Assembly (NCBI GenBank): GCA_016875155.1
Contig: VGSD01000068.1
Coordinates: forward strand, 1-10,044
Source: Deltaproteobacteria bacterium
GTDB lineage: Bacteria; Desulfobacterota; BSN033; UBA1163
Direction of reading: 5' to 3'
Length of the DNA: 10,044 nt
Under the pieces are notes generated by a model. The model was given only the letters and a program-made list of their open reading frames with translations. It did not search any database and was not told where the DNA came from. Position 1 is the first letter of the stretch. Each line of letters starts with the position of its first letter. The position numbers and the translations under genes were made by a program. This document shows positions 1 to 7,018 of the stretch, piece after piece.

Positions 1-1
1 T

Positions 2-241
2 TCGCTCAAAGAGAAACGCCATATCCTACGGAAGATCATTGACCGGGTCCAACATCGATTTAACGTGTCCATCTCAGAGGTCGGAGATCAAGACCTCTGG
101 CAGAGGACCCAGATCGGAATCTGCACAGTTGGGAATGACCGGAGACATATCAATTCCAGCCTCGACAAGGTGGTGGACTTCATCGAAAAGATGAACCTCG
201 GGGAACTGATTCATACGGAGATGGAAATCCTCTCAGTATGA
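2..241 (+). CDS. DUF503 (YlxP-like) family protein, C-terminal part
   Basis: This is the 3' end of a gene cut by the left window edge. Seventy-nine residues are readable in frame from base 2 to the TGA at 239-241. The visible protein starts SLKEKRHILRKIIDRVQHRFNVSISEVG and continues with DLWQRTQIGICTVGND and a C-terminal helix ending MEILSV. The SLKEKR start, the FNVSxxEVG strand and the QRxxIGI strand match the small DUF503 family (about 90-100 aa, ferredoxin-like fold), so perhaps 10-20 N-terminal residues are missing. The molecular function of the family is not firmly established. Its genes commonly lie between infB and rbfA, and rbfA is indeed the next gene here, which supports the call. 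The stop codon is followed by a 173-base non-coding gap before rbfA. Confidence 0.85.
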   Translation, partial: SLKEKRHILRKIIDRVQHRFNVSISEVGDQDLWQRTQIGICTVGNDRRHINSSLDKVVDFIEKMNLGELIHTEMEILSV

Positions 242-278
242 ACTTTTCGATATAAGATAAGGTTACCGTGACGATGCC

Positions 279-298
279 CCTGCCTACCGGCAGGCAGG
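279..298. repeat. 20-bp GC-rich near-perfect palindrome
   Basis: CCTGCCTACCGGCAGGCAGG is self-complementary apart from one A/C mismatch at the sixth position from each end; equivalently, CCTGCC and GGCAGG form a stem around TACCGGCA. It is much richer in GC than the surrounding gap. GC palindromes of this kind are often interspersed repeats in environmental bacterial genomes, but the copy number cannot be judged from one window. It could form a hairpin in the rbfA leader RNA. There is no following U tract, so it is not a typical Rho-independent terminator. Confidence 0.6.
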
Positions 299-303
299 CG
301 TTT

Positions 304-324
304 CGGTTATCGGTTACGGTTACG
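304..324. repeat. Short CGGTTA repeat run
   Basis: CGGTTA occurs at 304-309, 311-316 and 317-322; the first and second are separated by a single T and the last two are directly adjacent. A related GGTTA lies at 261-265 and a reverse-oriented TTACCG at 385-390. The unit is too short and too few to be a CRISPR or an iteron array. It is best read as a decayed simple or interspersed repeat. Confidence 0.5.
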
Positions 325-414
325 TAAAAAGAATTAAGAGACGATAGACGTAGCCTTTTATCAACGATACGGGCCTCTTAACCCTTACCGTTGGACATTA
401 GACTTTTTTAGAAG

Positions 415-783
415 ATGGAAGGAAAACGATCAGAAAAAGTGGCAGACCTGATCCACAAGGAGGTCTCTGACATCCTGGTCAGGACCGTCAAGGATCCTCG
501 GGTCGGCCTGATCACCATTACCAGGGTGAAGGTGACCGAGGATTGCCGTTCAGCCAGGATTTATTTCAGCGTCCCGGGGGCTGATGATGAGAAGGAAAAA
601 TCCATCCAAGGCCTCAGAAGTGCCACAGGATATATCCGGAGGGAACTGGCCAGACGGATCAACCTGCGCTATACGCCCGAAATTGCATTTGAGTTCGATC
701 CTTCGATTGAGTATTCCATTCATATCGGAGAGGTTCTGCAATCGCTTCAGAAAGAGAGGGAGGAGAGCCCGGATGAGCATTGA
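415..783 (+). CDS. rbfA: Ribosome-binding factor A
   Basis: This 122-aa KH-type protein binds the immature 30S subunit and is needed for late 16S rRNA 5'-end maturation in the cytoplasm. The order of conserved features fits RbfA: an N-terminal helix of the form R-x-x-K-V-A-x-x-I-x-K-E (residues 5-16), KDPR at 26-29 leading into GLITITRVKV, the strand SARIYFSV, the interrupted KH motif A70-T71-G72 followed by YIRREL, and the R-x-x-PE-I-x-F strand around 85-93. Length is normal. ATG 415 is chosen because it leaves the full N-terminal helix; GAAG touches the start codon, so there is no well-spaced Shine-Dalgarno. The last 11 bases overlap truB, which suggests translational coupling. The gene begins the compact rbfA-truB-rpsO-pnp run. 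Confidence 0.95.
   Translation: MEGKRSEKVADLIHKEVSDILVRTVKDPRVGLITITRVKVTEDCRSARIYFSVPGADDEKEKSIQGLRSATGYIRRELARRINLRYTPEIAFEFDPSIEYSIHIGEVLQSLQKEREESPDEH
757..765 (+). promoter_or_regulatory. Ribosome binding site deciding the truB start
   Basis: AGGGAGGAG lies inside the end of rbfA and ends 7 bases before ATG 773. This supports 773 as the truB start over the upstream in-frame ATG codons at 584 and 587, which would add 63 residues unrelated to TruB. Confidence 0.75.
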
Positions 784-1744
784 TGGCCTTCTCGTTGTGG
801 ATAAGCCCGAGGGGATGACCTCCCTCGATGTGGTGAGGGAGATTAAGGCCAGATTTTCTATTAAGAAGGCTGGCCATATTGGAACACTCGATCCGTTTGC
901 CACAGGGGTCCTCCCCATTGTGATCAATGAGGCAACGAAACTGGTCCCTTTTCTTCAGGAGGATCCAAAACATTACGAAGCGATGCTGAAGATCGGAGAA
1001 GAGACGGACACGGATGACCTCACCGGGAAGATCATCCGTAAGGGATCCTACGAAAATCTATCTCCGGACAGGGTCCGGACGGCTGTGCAATCCTTCATCG
1101 GTAGAATCCGACAAGTTCCTCCGATGTTTTCGGCTGTGAAGGTGAAAGGGAAGCCTCTTTATCGGATGGCACGAATGGGGATCGAGGTCGAAAGGGAAGA
1201 GAAGGAGGTTGAAATTTTCGATCTCCAGATCCAAAACATTGCTCTTCCGATGGTTCATTTTAAGCTCTCCTGCTCAAGGGGGACTTATATCCGAGCCCTG
1301 GCACGGGATATCGGAAGGGAGATCGGATGCGGGGCTCATCTCATCTCACTGAGACGAACGCGGAGCGGTCCTTTTAGGATCGAGCAGGCCATTCCTTTAT
1401 CGAGGGTGAAGACCATTCAAGGAGCAGAAGCACTCCGCCCCTACCTTATCCCCTTGAAAGAGGCACTGTTTGACCTTCCAGAGATGATCGGAGATGACCA
1501 TCTGGTCAGGAAGGTCCGTTATGGAAAGGAGATGGTTGTAGGAGATCTCGACCCCCAAACGCTTCCCCCTTTTGAAAAGAAACAGTGGCTTAAGATGTCC
1601 TCACCAGAAGATGGGCTGGTGGCGATCTTACAATCAGCGATCAGAAGGGGAGAGATCGGAACCGTCGGGCCGGACAGAGTCGTTTTCCGTCCCGTCCGTG
1701 TATTTCAAAATGGAAAAGGGCTTCGGAGAGAAGAGCCTATTTAA
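773..1744 (+). CDS. truB: tRNA pseudouridine(55) synthase
   Basis: This 323-aa enzyme isomerises U55 in the T-arm of elongator tRNAs to pseudouridine. The N-terminus reads [17 protein letters not shown], the usual TruB opening. The catalytic segment [16 protein letters not shown] spans residues 34-49, with D40 as the expected nucleophile. Further typical blocks are ETDTDDLTG, the [21 protein letters not shown] thumb region, and [16 protein letters not shown]. The last 80 or so residues ([19 protein letters not shown]) form the PUA-like C-terminal domain. The start is set by a strong ribosome binding site at 757-765. The reading frame stays open upstream within rbfA, but that part does not look like TruB. 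The gene overlaps rbfA by 11 bp and precedes rpsO by 17 bp. No stand-alone DHH phosphoesterase gene (nrnA) lies between rbfA and truB. Confidence 0.97.
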   Translation: MSIDGLLVVDKPEGMTSLDVVREIKARFSIKKAGHIGTLDPFATGVLPIVINEATKLVPFLQEDPKHYEAMLKIGEETDTDDLTGKIIRKGSYENLSPDRVRTAVQSFIGRIRQVPPMFSAVKVKGKPLYRMARMGIEVEREEKEVEIFDLQIQNIALPMVHFKLSCSRGTYIRALARDIGREIGCGAHLISLRRTRSGPFRIEQAIPLSRVKTIQGAEALRPYLIPLKEALFDLPEMIGDDHLVRKVRYGKEMVVGDLDPQTLPPFEKKQWLKMSSPEDGLVAILQSAIRRGEIGTVGPDRVVFRPVRVFQNGKGLRREEPI

Positions 1745-1761
1745 TTCAAAGGAGGAATTTC

Positions 1762-2031
1762 ATGGCATTGGTTCAGGAAAAGAAAAAAGAGATCATCAGC
1801 CGGTTTAGGGTTCATGAGAAGGACACGGGCTCACCCGAAGTACAGATTGCCCTTCTCAGCGAACGGATTAGCTATCTCACCGAACATTTTAAAGGCCACA
1901 AGAAGGATCATCTGTCGAGGCGAGGCCTTTTGAAACTGGTGGGACAGCGAAGAAGGCTTCTCAACTATCTCAAGGAGCAAAAGGTGGATCGCTATCGTAC
2001 GATCATTGATCAGTTAGGCCTCCGGAAATAA
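1762..2031 (+). CDS. rpsO: 30S ribosomal protein S15
   Basis: This 89-aa primary 16S rRNA-binding protein of the 30S platform has exactly the usual family length. The sequence shows [19 protein letters not shown] (helix 1), then [32 protein letters not shown], the diagnostic S15 block with the H-x-x-D-x-x-S-R pattern that contacts the rRNA three-way junction, and a C-terminal [12 protein letters not shown]. It has the best Shine-Dalgarno in the window (AAAGGAGG at 1748-1755, six bases before ATG 1762), fitting a highly expressed ribosomal protein. It sits between truB and pnp, its normal place. I see no obvious S15-binding pseudoknot upstream, but the gap after truB is only 17 bp, so any autoregulatory RNA would have to use truB coding sequence. 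Confidence 0.98.
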   Translation: MALVQEKKKEIISRFRVHEKDTGSPEVQIALLSERISYLTEHFKGHKKDHLSRRGLLKLVGQRRRLLNYLKEQKVDRYRTIIDQLGLRK

Positions 2032-2061
2032 GAAGGATGAATGAGTTAAAATAGAACGAAT

Positions 2062-2068
2062 AAAGGAG
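2062..2068 (+). promoter_or_regulatory. Ribosome binding site of pnp
   Basis: AAAGGAG lies 13 bases before ATG 2082 and only one base before GTG 2070. The spacing excludes GTG 2070 and is somewhat long for ATG 2082, so the site favours 2082 without settling the exact start; GTG 2085 is another option. Confidence 0.6.
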
Positions 2069-2081
2069 TGTGAATAAATCT

Positions 2082-4178
2082 ATGGTGCAAAAGTTACAGA
2101 TCGACGTTGGAGGAAGACCCTTTTCAATTGAGACGGGGAAGTTGGCCAAACAGGCCAGTGGCTCTGTGGTGGTTCAGTATGGTGAGACAGTAGTTCTGGT
2201 GACAGCGGTGTCATCCGAGGAGAAGAGAGAGGGGATTGATTTTCTTCCCCTCACGGTGAATTATCTGGAGATGACCTATGCGGCCGGAAGAATCCCGGGA
2301 GGTTTTTTCAAAAGAGAGGGGAGACCGACCGATCGTGAAATCCTCATCTCCCGTTTCATCGACCGTCCCCTGAGACCCCTTTTCCCCAAAACATTTCAGA
2401 ACGAAACACAGATCATTGCAACGGTTCTCTCTGCAGATTCAGACAATGATCCATCCGTGTTGGGAATGATCGGAGCTTCGGCTGCGCTCTATATCTCCGA
2501 TATTCCTTTCGATGTTCCCATCGCAGGGGCAAAAGTGGGGAGGATTGACGGAGAGTATGTCATCAACCCTTCTCCCGATGAGCTCGAGTTAAGCGACCTC
2601 GACCTCTTTGTAGCCGGAAGCGAGGATGCGATCATTATGGTCGAAGGAAGCGCCAAAGAGGTGACAGAGGAGATGATTCTCGAAGCCATCCTCTTCGGCC
2701 ATCAATCCCTTAAGCCCGTCATCGAGCTTCAGAAACAATTAAGGGAAGCCTGTGGATTAAAAAAGAGGGAAGTTGATTCTGAAAAGATGGATGAGTCGCT
2801 GATCGAAAAGGTCAAAGGTCTCACCCAGGAGAGATTACAGAAGGCCTATCAGATAACCGAAAAGGCGAAGAGGCATGAATATCTGGAGGAGAGTCTGAAC
2901 CTTGCTCTTGAGGCTTTCGGGACAGAGGAAGACCTCACCCGGAAAAATGTCAAGAAAATCTTTGAGGACCTGGATCGGAAACTGAAGAGAAACTGGATTC
3001 TGGAGAAAAAGGTGAGGATCGATGGCAGGGGCCTCCGGGATATCCGCCCCATCTCTTGTGAAGTCGGTATTCTTCCCCGGACCCATGGCTCTGCCCTGTT
3101 CACTCGGGGGGAGACGCAGGTACTGGCTGTGGTTACATTCGGCACCTCCGATGATGAACAGAAGATCAATTCCCTGATGGGAGAGACATATAAATCTTTC
3201 ATGCTTCATTACAATTTTCCTCCGTTCAGCACCGGAGAAGTCTCCCCCTTGCGATCGCCCTCTCGAAGGGAGATCGGCCACGGCGCGTTGGCCGAGAGGG
3301 CCATTCTTCCTGTGCTTCCCTCCAATGAAAAATTTCCTTACACGATTCGCATTGTCTCTGAGGTCCTCGAGTCGAACGGCTCCTCTTCGATGGCCACTGT
3401 TTGCGGGTCAACCCTCTCCCTGATGGATGCAGGCGTTCCCATCAAAGCGCCTGTTGCTGGAATCGCCATGGGTCTGATTCTCGAAGACGGGCAGGAAGCC
3501 ATTCTCTCCGATATTCTAGGGGATGAGGATCACATCGGCGATATGGATTTTAAGATGGCAGGCACCGCCGAGGGAGTGACCGCCATTCAGATGGATATCA
3601 AGATCAAGGGAATATCCAAAGAGGTGCTGAGCCACGTTCTCCAGCAGTCGCGGGAGGGAAGGCTCTATATTCTGGGGAAAATGCGAGAGACCCTTTCAGA
3701 ACCCCGTACCGATCTTTCACGGCACGCCCCAAGAATCTATACCCTTCAGGTCAGGCAGGAGAAGATCCGCGACATCATCGGACAGGGGGGAAAGAATATC
3801 CGTTCCATCGTTGACCAAACAGGAGTAAAAATCGACGTGGACGATTCGGGTACGGTCAAGCTGGCCTCCCCGAATTACGAATCGGTTGAAAAAGCCATCC
3901 AGATTATCAAAAGGCTGACCGCAGAAGTGGAAGTGGGCGGCCTTTATACGGGTAAGGTGAAGCGGATCATGGGATTTGGAGCCATTGTCGAAATCTTACC
4001 CGGAACAGATGGCCTGGTTCACATCTCTCAACTTGCAGATTACCACGTAAAAGAGGTGACGGATATCCTCAAGGAGGGCGATGAGGTTCAGGTAAAAGTC
4101 ATCGATGTTGACCCACAGGGCCGAATCCGCCTTAGCCGCAAGGCCGCCTTGAAGGAGACCGCGCAAACAAAAGGGTGA
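2082..4178 (+). CDS. pnp: Polyribonucleotide nucleotidyltransferase (PNPase)
   Basis: This 698-aa trimeric phosphorolytic 3'-5' exoribonuclease releases nucleoside diphosphates, and works in reverse as a polymerase; it is a core RNA-decay enzyme. The domains run in the normal order: first RNase PH domain (about 8-140, with [16 protein letters not shown] at about 73-88 and [11 protein letters not shown]), an all-helical linker, second RNase PH domain (about 311-540, [18 protein letters not shown]), KH domain with the GQGG loop at 567-570, and an S1 domain from about 619 ([30 protein letters not shown]). The catalytic set is present: D483, D489 and K491 in [14 protein letters not shown], aligning with E. 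coli D486, D492 and K494. An in-frame GTG at 2070 would add four residues but sits against the ribosome binding site. The 50-base gap after rpsO shows no long stem-loop of the kind RNase III cleaves in the E. coli pnp leader. Confidence 0.98.
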   Translation: MVQKLQIDVGGRPFSIETGKLAKQASGSVVVQYGETVVLVTAVSSEEKREGIDFLPLTVNYLEMTYAAGRIPGGFFKREGRPTDREILISRFIDRPLRPLFPKTFQNETQIIATVLSADSDNDPSVLGMIGASAALYISDIPFDVPIAGAKVGRIDGEYVINPSPDELELSDLDLFVAGSEDAIIMVEGSAKEVTEEMILEAILFGHQSLKPVIELQKQLREACGLKKREVDSEKMDESLIEKVKGLTQERLQKAYQITEKAKRHEYLEESLNLALEAFGTEEDLTRKNVKKIFEDLDRKLKRNWILEKKVRIDGRGLRDIRPISCEVGILPRTHGSALFTRGETQVLAVVTFGTSDDEQKINSLMGETYKSFMLHYNFPPFSTGEVSPLRSPSRREIGHGALAERAILPVLPSNEKFPYTIRIVSEVLESNGSSSMATVCGSTLSLMDAGVPIKAPVAGIAMGLILEDGQEAILSDILGDEDHIGDMDFKMAGTAEGVTAIQMDIKIKGISKEVLSHVLQQSREGRLYILGKMRETLSEPRTDLSRHAPRIYTLQVRQEKIRDIIGQGGKNIRSIVDQTGVKIDVDDSGTVKLASPNYESVEKAIQIIKRLTAEVEVGGLYTGKVKRIMGFGAIVEILPGTDGLVHISQLADYHVKEVTDILKEGDEVQVKVIDVDPQGRIRLSRKAALKETAQTKG

Positions 4179-4183
4179 AGATA

Positions 4184-4190
4184 AGAGAAG
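4184..4190 (+). promoter_or_regulatory. Candidate ribosome binding site of the M16 protease gene
   Basis: AGAGAAG ends 8 bases before ATG 4199. It is a weak Shine-Dalgarno but better placed than anything before the alternative GTG at 4175, which overlaps the pnp stop (GTGA). Confidence 0.4.
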
Positions 4191-4198
4191 AAATCAAC

Positions 4199-5533
4199 AT
4201 GGGGTTTACCAAGACAAACTCAGACGCTTTATATGAGAATGGGTTTTCACCGGAAAAGTCTGGCTATGAGAAGACCATTCTGAGCAACGGGATTAGGGTG
4301 ATCACCGAGACCATCCCCTTTCTCAAATCGGTCTCCATTGGCCTCTGGGTGATGACAGGCTCCAGGGATGAACAGCCTGACGAAAACGGCATCTCTCATT
4401 TTATCGAGCATCTCCTCTTTAAAGGAACCGAGCGGAGAACCGCCTTCGACATCGCCAAAGAGATCGACTCCGTGGGAGGCACGCTGAATGCTTTCACCGG
4501 AAGGGAATATACCTGTTTTTATGCGAAAGTGATTGATAAAAATCTTCCGCTTGCGATCGATCTCCTCTCTGACATCTTTCTCCATTCACGCATGGATGAG
4601 AAGGATGTCGAAAAGGAGAGGATGGTCATCCTCCAGGAGATTAAAATGGTGGAGGATACTCCTGACGATTACGTCCATGACCTGTTCAACCGGACCTGTT
4701 GGGGAAACCATCCTCTTGGTTTTCCAATCTGCGGAACGGCCAATCAGGTCCAATCCTTCAGGCGGGATCAGATTGAACATTTTTTTAAAGCGAATTATAA
4801 AGCGGACCGGATCATCATCTGTGCCGCTGGAAATCTTGAGCATCAGAAAGTGGTAGACCTCATTGGGAAAACGTTCGGCCAGTTGACCACCTCGGACCGT
4901 GCCAGAGAAAGAGTGAAACCCCCTTCGATCTCCACCACCCATATCTCCAAACGTGATCTGGAACAGGTCCACTTCTGCCTGGGGACCCATGGACTTCATT
5001 ACAATCACTCCCTTCGATTTGCTTCTTATGTGTTGAATACGATTTTAGGAGGAGGGATGAGCTCAAGGCTCTTCCAGGAAATCAGGGAAAATCGCGGTCT
5101 GGCATACTCTGTCTATTCCTATCTTCCTACCTACATTGATACTGGACTGGTCGTCGTTTATGCAGGGACGGATGAGAAATCCTTCGAAGAAGCCTTTCAA
5201 CTCATCCTCCGTGAGTTTAACCGACTGAAGGAGGAACCATTTAAAGATGGGGAACTCGAGATCGCGAAAGAACAGCTCAAAGGAAACCTACTCCTCAGCC
5301 TCGAGAGTTCTGACAATTTAATGACCCGGCTGGCTAAAAATGAGATCTATTTTAATACCTATCAGACCGTGGAGTCCATCCTGAAAGGCATTGATGAAGT
5401 CGATGAGGAAACACTTAAAACCCTGGCCAGTCTTATCTTCGACGAAAAGTATTTCTGCCTCACCGTTCTTGGACCCATGGATGGGAGTCATCTCACTAAT
5501 AATCCACGGCCCTGGAGCCAATGGAACAAGTAA
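4199..5533 (+). CDS. M16 family zinc metallopeptidase (MPP/PqqL-like processing peptidase)
   Basis: This 444-aa protein is a bacterial relative of the mitochondrial processing peptidase beta subunit. The inverted zinc motif HxxEH is intact at 67-71 (HFIEH), and the third zinc ligand is probably E147 in VILQEIKMVEDTPDD, 76 residues after H71, the spacing seen in MPP. The second half carries GGGMSSRLFQEIRENRGLAYSVYS (284-306), with R296 and Y303 matching the R/Y pair of the M16 C-terminal domain. One chain holds two M16 lobes, as usual for this group. No signal peptide or membrane segment is visible, so it is probably cytoplasmic; substrates are unknown. Such genes very often follow pnp. The start is uncertain: GTG 4175 would couple directly to the pnp stop and add eight residues, while ATG 4199 has the better ribosome binding site. 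The 3' end overlaps dut by 13 bp. Confidence 0.93.
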   Translation: MGFTKTNSDALYENGFSPEKSGYEKTILSNGIRVITETIPFLKSVSIGLWVMTGSRDEQPDENGISHFIEHLLFKGTERRTAFDIAKEIDSVGGTLNAFTGREYTCFYAKVIDKNLPLAIDLLSDIFLHSRMDEKDVEKERMVILQEIKMVEDTPDDYVHDLFNRTCWGNHPLGFPICGTANQVQSFRRDQIEHFFKANYKADRIIICAAGNLEHQKVVDLIGKTFGQLTTSDRARERVKPPSISTTHISKRDLEQVHFCLGTHGLHYNHSLRFASYVLNTILGGGMSSRLFQEIRENRGLAYSVYSYLPTYIDTGLVVVYAGTDEKSFEEAFQLILREFNRLKEEPFKDGELEIAKEQLKGNLLLSLESSDNLMTRLAKNEIYFNTYQTVESILKGIDEVDEETLKTLASLIFDEKYFCLTVLGPMDGSHLTNNPRPWSQWNK

Positions 5534-5970
5534 AAGTCTATATCAAACGGTTTAAAAAGAACCACCCCACCTCCCTTCCTCAATATATGACTGAAGGTTC
5601 GTCTGGAATGGACCTCTTCGCCTCCCTTGAAGAGGAGGTCATCATCAACCCAGGGGAAAGGAAACTCATCCCAACCGGCATTTCCGTTGCCATCCCTGAA
5701 GGGTTTGAAGGACAGATCCGCCCTCGCAGTGGATTGGCCATTCAGAAAGGAATTGGGATGGTCAATGCACCAGGGACGATCGATTCGGATTATCGTGGAG
5801 AGGTGGGAGTTCTCCTGATCAATCTCGGGAATACCCCTTTTTCCATTCGAAACGGCGAGAGGATCGCACAGATGGTCATCTCCCGTGTATTTCGTTCGAG
5901 CCTGGTCGAAGTCGAGGACCTGCCTCCCACCCGGAGACAGGGAGGAGGCTTCGGCTCAACCGGAGTCTAA
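5521..5970 (+). CDS. dut: Deoxyuridine 5'-triphosphate nucleotidohydrolase (dUTPase)
   Basis: This 149-aa homotrimeric enzyme hydrolyses dUTP to dUMP and pyrophosphate, keeping uracil out of DNA and supplying dUMP for thymidylate synthesis. All five dUTPase motifs are readable: motif 1 SSGMDLFA (27-34), motif 2 PRSGLA (68-73), motif 3 with catalytic D88 and Y91 (GTIDSDYRGEVGV, 85-97), motif 4 RIAQMV (114-119), and the flexible C-terminal P-loop-like motif 5 RQGGGFGSTG (139-148). Length is typical. ATG 5521 lies within the end of the protease gene; the overlap implies translational coupling. GGAG at 5514-5517 is only three bases from the start, so initiation probably relies on that coupling. 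xerD begins 37 bp downstream. Confidence 0.97.
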   Translation: MEQVKVYIKRFKKNHPTSLPQYMTEGSSGMDLFASLEEEVIINPGERKLIPTGISVAIPEGFEGQIRPRSGLAIQKGIGMVNAPGTIDSDYRGEVGVLLINLGNTPFSIRNGERIAQMVISRVFRSSLVEVEDLPPTRRQGGGFGSTGV

Positions 5971-6007
5971 ACAGGGATCCGTTGACCTTAAACCGAACCG
6001 AAAACCG

Positions 6008-6895
6008 ATGCATCAATCGTTAGACCGATTTCTTCATTACCTCGTTGTCGAAAAAGGCCTATCCAAAAACACCATCGAAGCCTACAGCCATGGCTTGAAT
6101 CGCTTTCTCAACCATTTACAAAAGAAGGGAATCGCAGAGGTCAGTGAAATTTCTAAAACCGATATCAGGGAATTTCTTCTTCTGCTTAAAAGAAAGGGGC
6201 TTTCGAGCAGGACTCTCGCTAGGAATCTGGTTTCGATCCGGGTTTTTTTTCGGTTTCTAACAGAGGAAGGTCTCCTCAAGGTCAGTCCATCTGAAGAGAT
6301 TGAATCCCCGAAGGTCGCCAAGACATTGCCGGAAATCCTCTCTCTCGAAGAGGTTGAGAAGTTGCTGGATCAACCGGATCCTCTCAACCCGTTGGGAGTG
6401 AGGGATCGGGCGATGCTGGAGATGCTCTATGCCACCGGGATGAGGGTTTCCGAACTGGTACGACTTCAGGTCCATCATCTCCATCTGGAAGCAGGATATG
6501 CTATCCTTTACGGAAAAGGCTCAAAAGAGAGGATTGTGCCCATTGGCAAAGAGGCGATGGACTGGGTCCAACACTACGCGAAAGGATCTCGAGAGAGGTT
6601 GCTCAAGCGAAGAGAGACTTCTTATCTTTTTCTCAACCGGTCTGGGAAGCCCATGAGCCGGCAGCAGTTCTGGAAGATCATCAAAGCCTACGGACGAAAG
6701 GCTGGAATCCGGAAAAGGATCACCCCACATCTTCTCCGCCACTCTTTTGCCAGTCATCTCCTCGAAAGAGGAGCCGACCTTCGTTCCGTACAACTGATGC
6801 TTGGCCATGTTGATATTTCGACGACACAGATCTATACCCATGTGAGCGGCGAACGATTGAAAAAACTCCATCAACGGTATCACCCTCGAGGGTAA
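6008..6895 (+). CDS. xerD: Site-specific tyrosine recombinase XerD
   Basis: This 295-aa tyrosine recombinase acts with a XerC partner at dif to resolve chromosome dimers. An N-terminal SAM-like core-binding domain (about 1-90, YLVVEKGLSKNTIEAY) is followed by the catalytic domain. The active-site residues are complete: R146 (GMRVSELV), K170 (GKGSKER), H241 and R244 (HLLRHSFASHLL), H267 (LGHVDISTTQIYTHV) and Y276. Each lies exactly three residues before its E. coli XerD counterpart, and the YHPRG end resembles E. coli XerD's HPRA, so XerD is favoured over XerC or an integron/phage integrase. The chromosomal housekeeping context agrees. ATG 6008 gives the normal XerD N-terminus but has no visible Shine-Dalgarno. 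The frame stays open upstream to an ATG at 5885 inside dut, but those 41 extra residues do not look like Xer and would read through dut out of frame. Confidence 0.93.
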   Translation: MHQSLDRFLHYLVVEKGLSKNTIEAYSHGLNRFLNHLQKKGIAEVSEISKTDIREFLLLLKRKGLSSRTLARNLVSIRVFFRFLTEEGLLKVSPSEEIESPKVAKTLPEILSLEEVEKLLDQPDPLNPLGVRDRAMLEMLYATGMRVSELVRLQVHHLHLEAGYAILYGKGSKERIVPIGKEAMDWVQHYAKGSRERLLKRRETSYLFLNRSGKPMSRQQFWKIIKAYGRKAGIRKRITPHLLRHSFASHLLERGADLRSVQLMLGHVDISTTQIYTHVSGERLKKLHQRYHPRG

Positions 6896-6910
6896 TAAAG
6901 GGAATCATTT

Positions 6911-7010
6911 CAAAATGCAAAATGGTCAATTAGCAGTTAGCATTAGAAAACGAATTGATACGGTTTTCAATATTGCTAACTTTGCATTGCTAATTTTGCA
7001 CTGTTAATTG
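6911..7010. repeat. AT-rich imperfect inverted repeat filling the xerD–fusion-gene gap
   Basis: The gap 6896-7018 is clearly AT-richer than the genes around it. It opens with two tandem copies of CAAAATG (6911-6917, 6918-6924). CAATTAGCAG (6927-6936) pairs with CTGTTAATTG (7001-7010) apart from one G-T wobble. The overlapping AGTTAGCA (6935-6942) pairs with TGCTAACT (6974-6981), and GAAAAC (6946-6951) with GTTTTC (6963-6968) around an 11-base loop. AATTAGCA (6928-6935) can also pair with TGCTAATT (6988-6995). The right arm carries about 20 extra bases bounded by TTTGCA copies (6981-6986 and 6995-7000). No protein is encoded. It looks like a small non-autonomous or decayed interspersed repeat; a structured RNA leader for the next gene is the alternative. 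No U tract suited to a terminator follows a stable stem. Confidence 0.55.
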
Positions 7011-7018
7011 ATTTGTTT

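Larger units (their letters stand above)
242..414. other. Non-coding gap between the DUF503 gene and rbfA, repeat-bearing
   Basis: No open frame here resembles a protein. The stretch holds a GC-rich near-palindrome (279-298), three CGGTTA units (304-322), and a 13-base sequence GGTTACCGTGACG (261-273) that matches GGTTACGGTTACG (312-324) at 11 of 13 positions, so the two imperfect direct copies flank the palindrome. A 7-bp inverted pair TTAAGAG (334-340) / CTCTTAA (375-381) lies further on, and a run of T (404-409) precedes the rbfA start. I see no clear -35/-10 pair. The T run is not preceded by a stable adjacent stem, so I do not call a terminator. The stretch looks like the remains of a small interspersed repeat, which is inference. 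Confidence 0.6.

Noticed and set aside
304..324. CGGTTA units as a possible CRISPR, iteron or telomere-like array
   Set aside because: Only three six-base units, no spacers, and no replication or Cas genes nearby.
391..410. Run of T before rbfA as the end of a Rho-independent terminator
   Set aside because: No stable GC stem lies directly upstream; the nearest inverted pair (334-340/375-381) is only 7 bp, AT-rich and separated by a 34-base loop.
584..772. Upstream in-frame extension of truB from ATG 584
   Set aside because: The 63 extra residues are rbfA read in another frame and unlike any TruB N-terminus; ATG 773 has a strong, well-spaced ribosome binding site.
2037..2054. Tiny five-codon frame (MNELK) before pnp as a leader peptide
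   Set aside because: No spaced ribosome binding site and no attenuator-type hairpins around it; chance explains it.
2835..3281. Minus-strand open frame of 148 codons opposite pnp
   Set aside because: It lies over the conserved PNPase linker and second RNase PH domain, with no family resemblance or translation signal seen.
5885..6007. Upstream in-frame extension of xerD
   Set aside because: Most of it overlaps dut out of frame and shows no recombinase features; ATG 6008 yields the standard XerD length.
6882..6893. Perfect 12-bp palindrome ACCCTCGAGGGT at the 3' end of xerD, looking like a terminator stem
   Set aside because: It has no loop, encodes the conserved HPRG end of XerD, and is followed by AATAAAGG, not a T run.
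6955..6983. TTGATA followed by an AT-rich stretch as a sigma-70 promoter for the fusion gene
   Set aside because: At 16-17 base spacing the -10 candidate is TAACTT or AACTTT, a poor match, and random matches are expected in AT-rich sequence.
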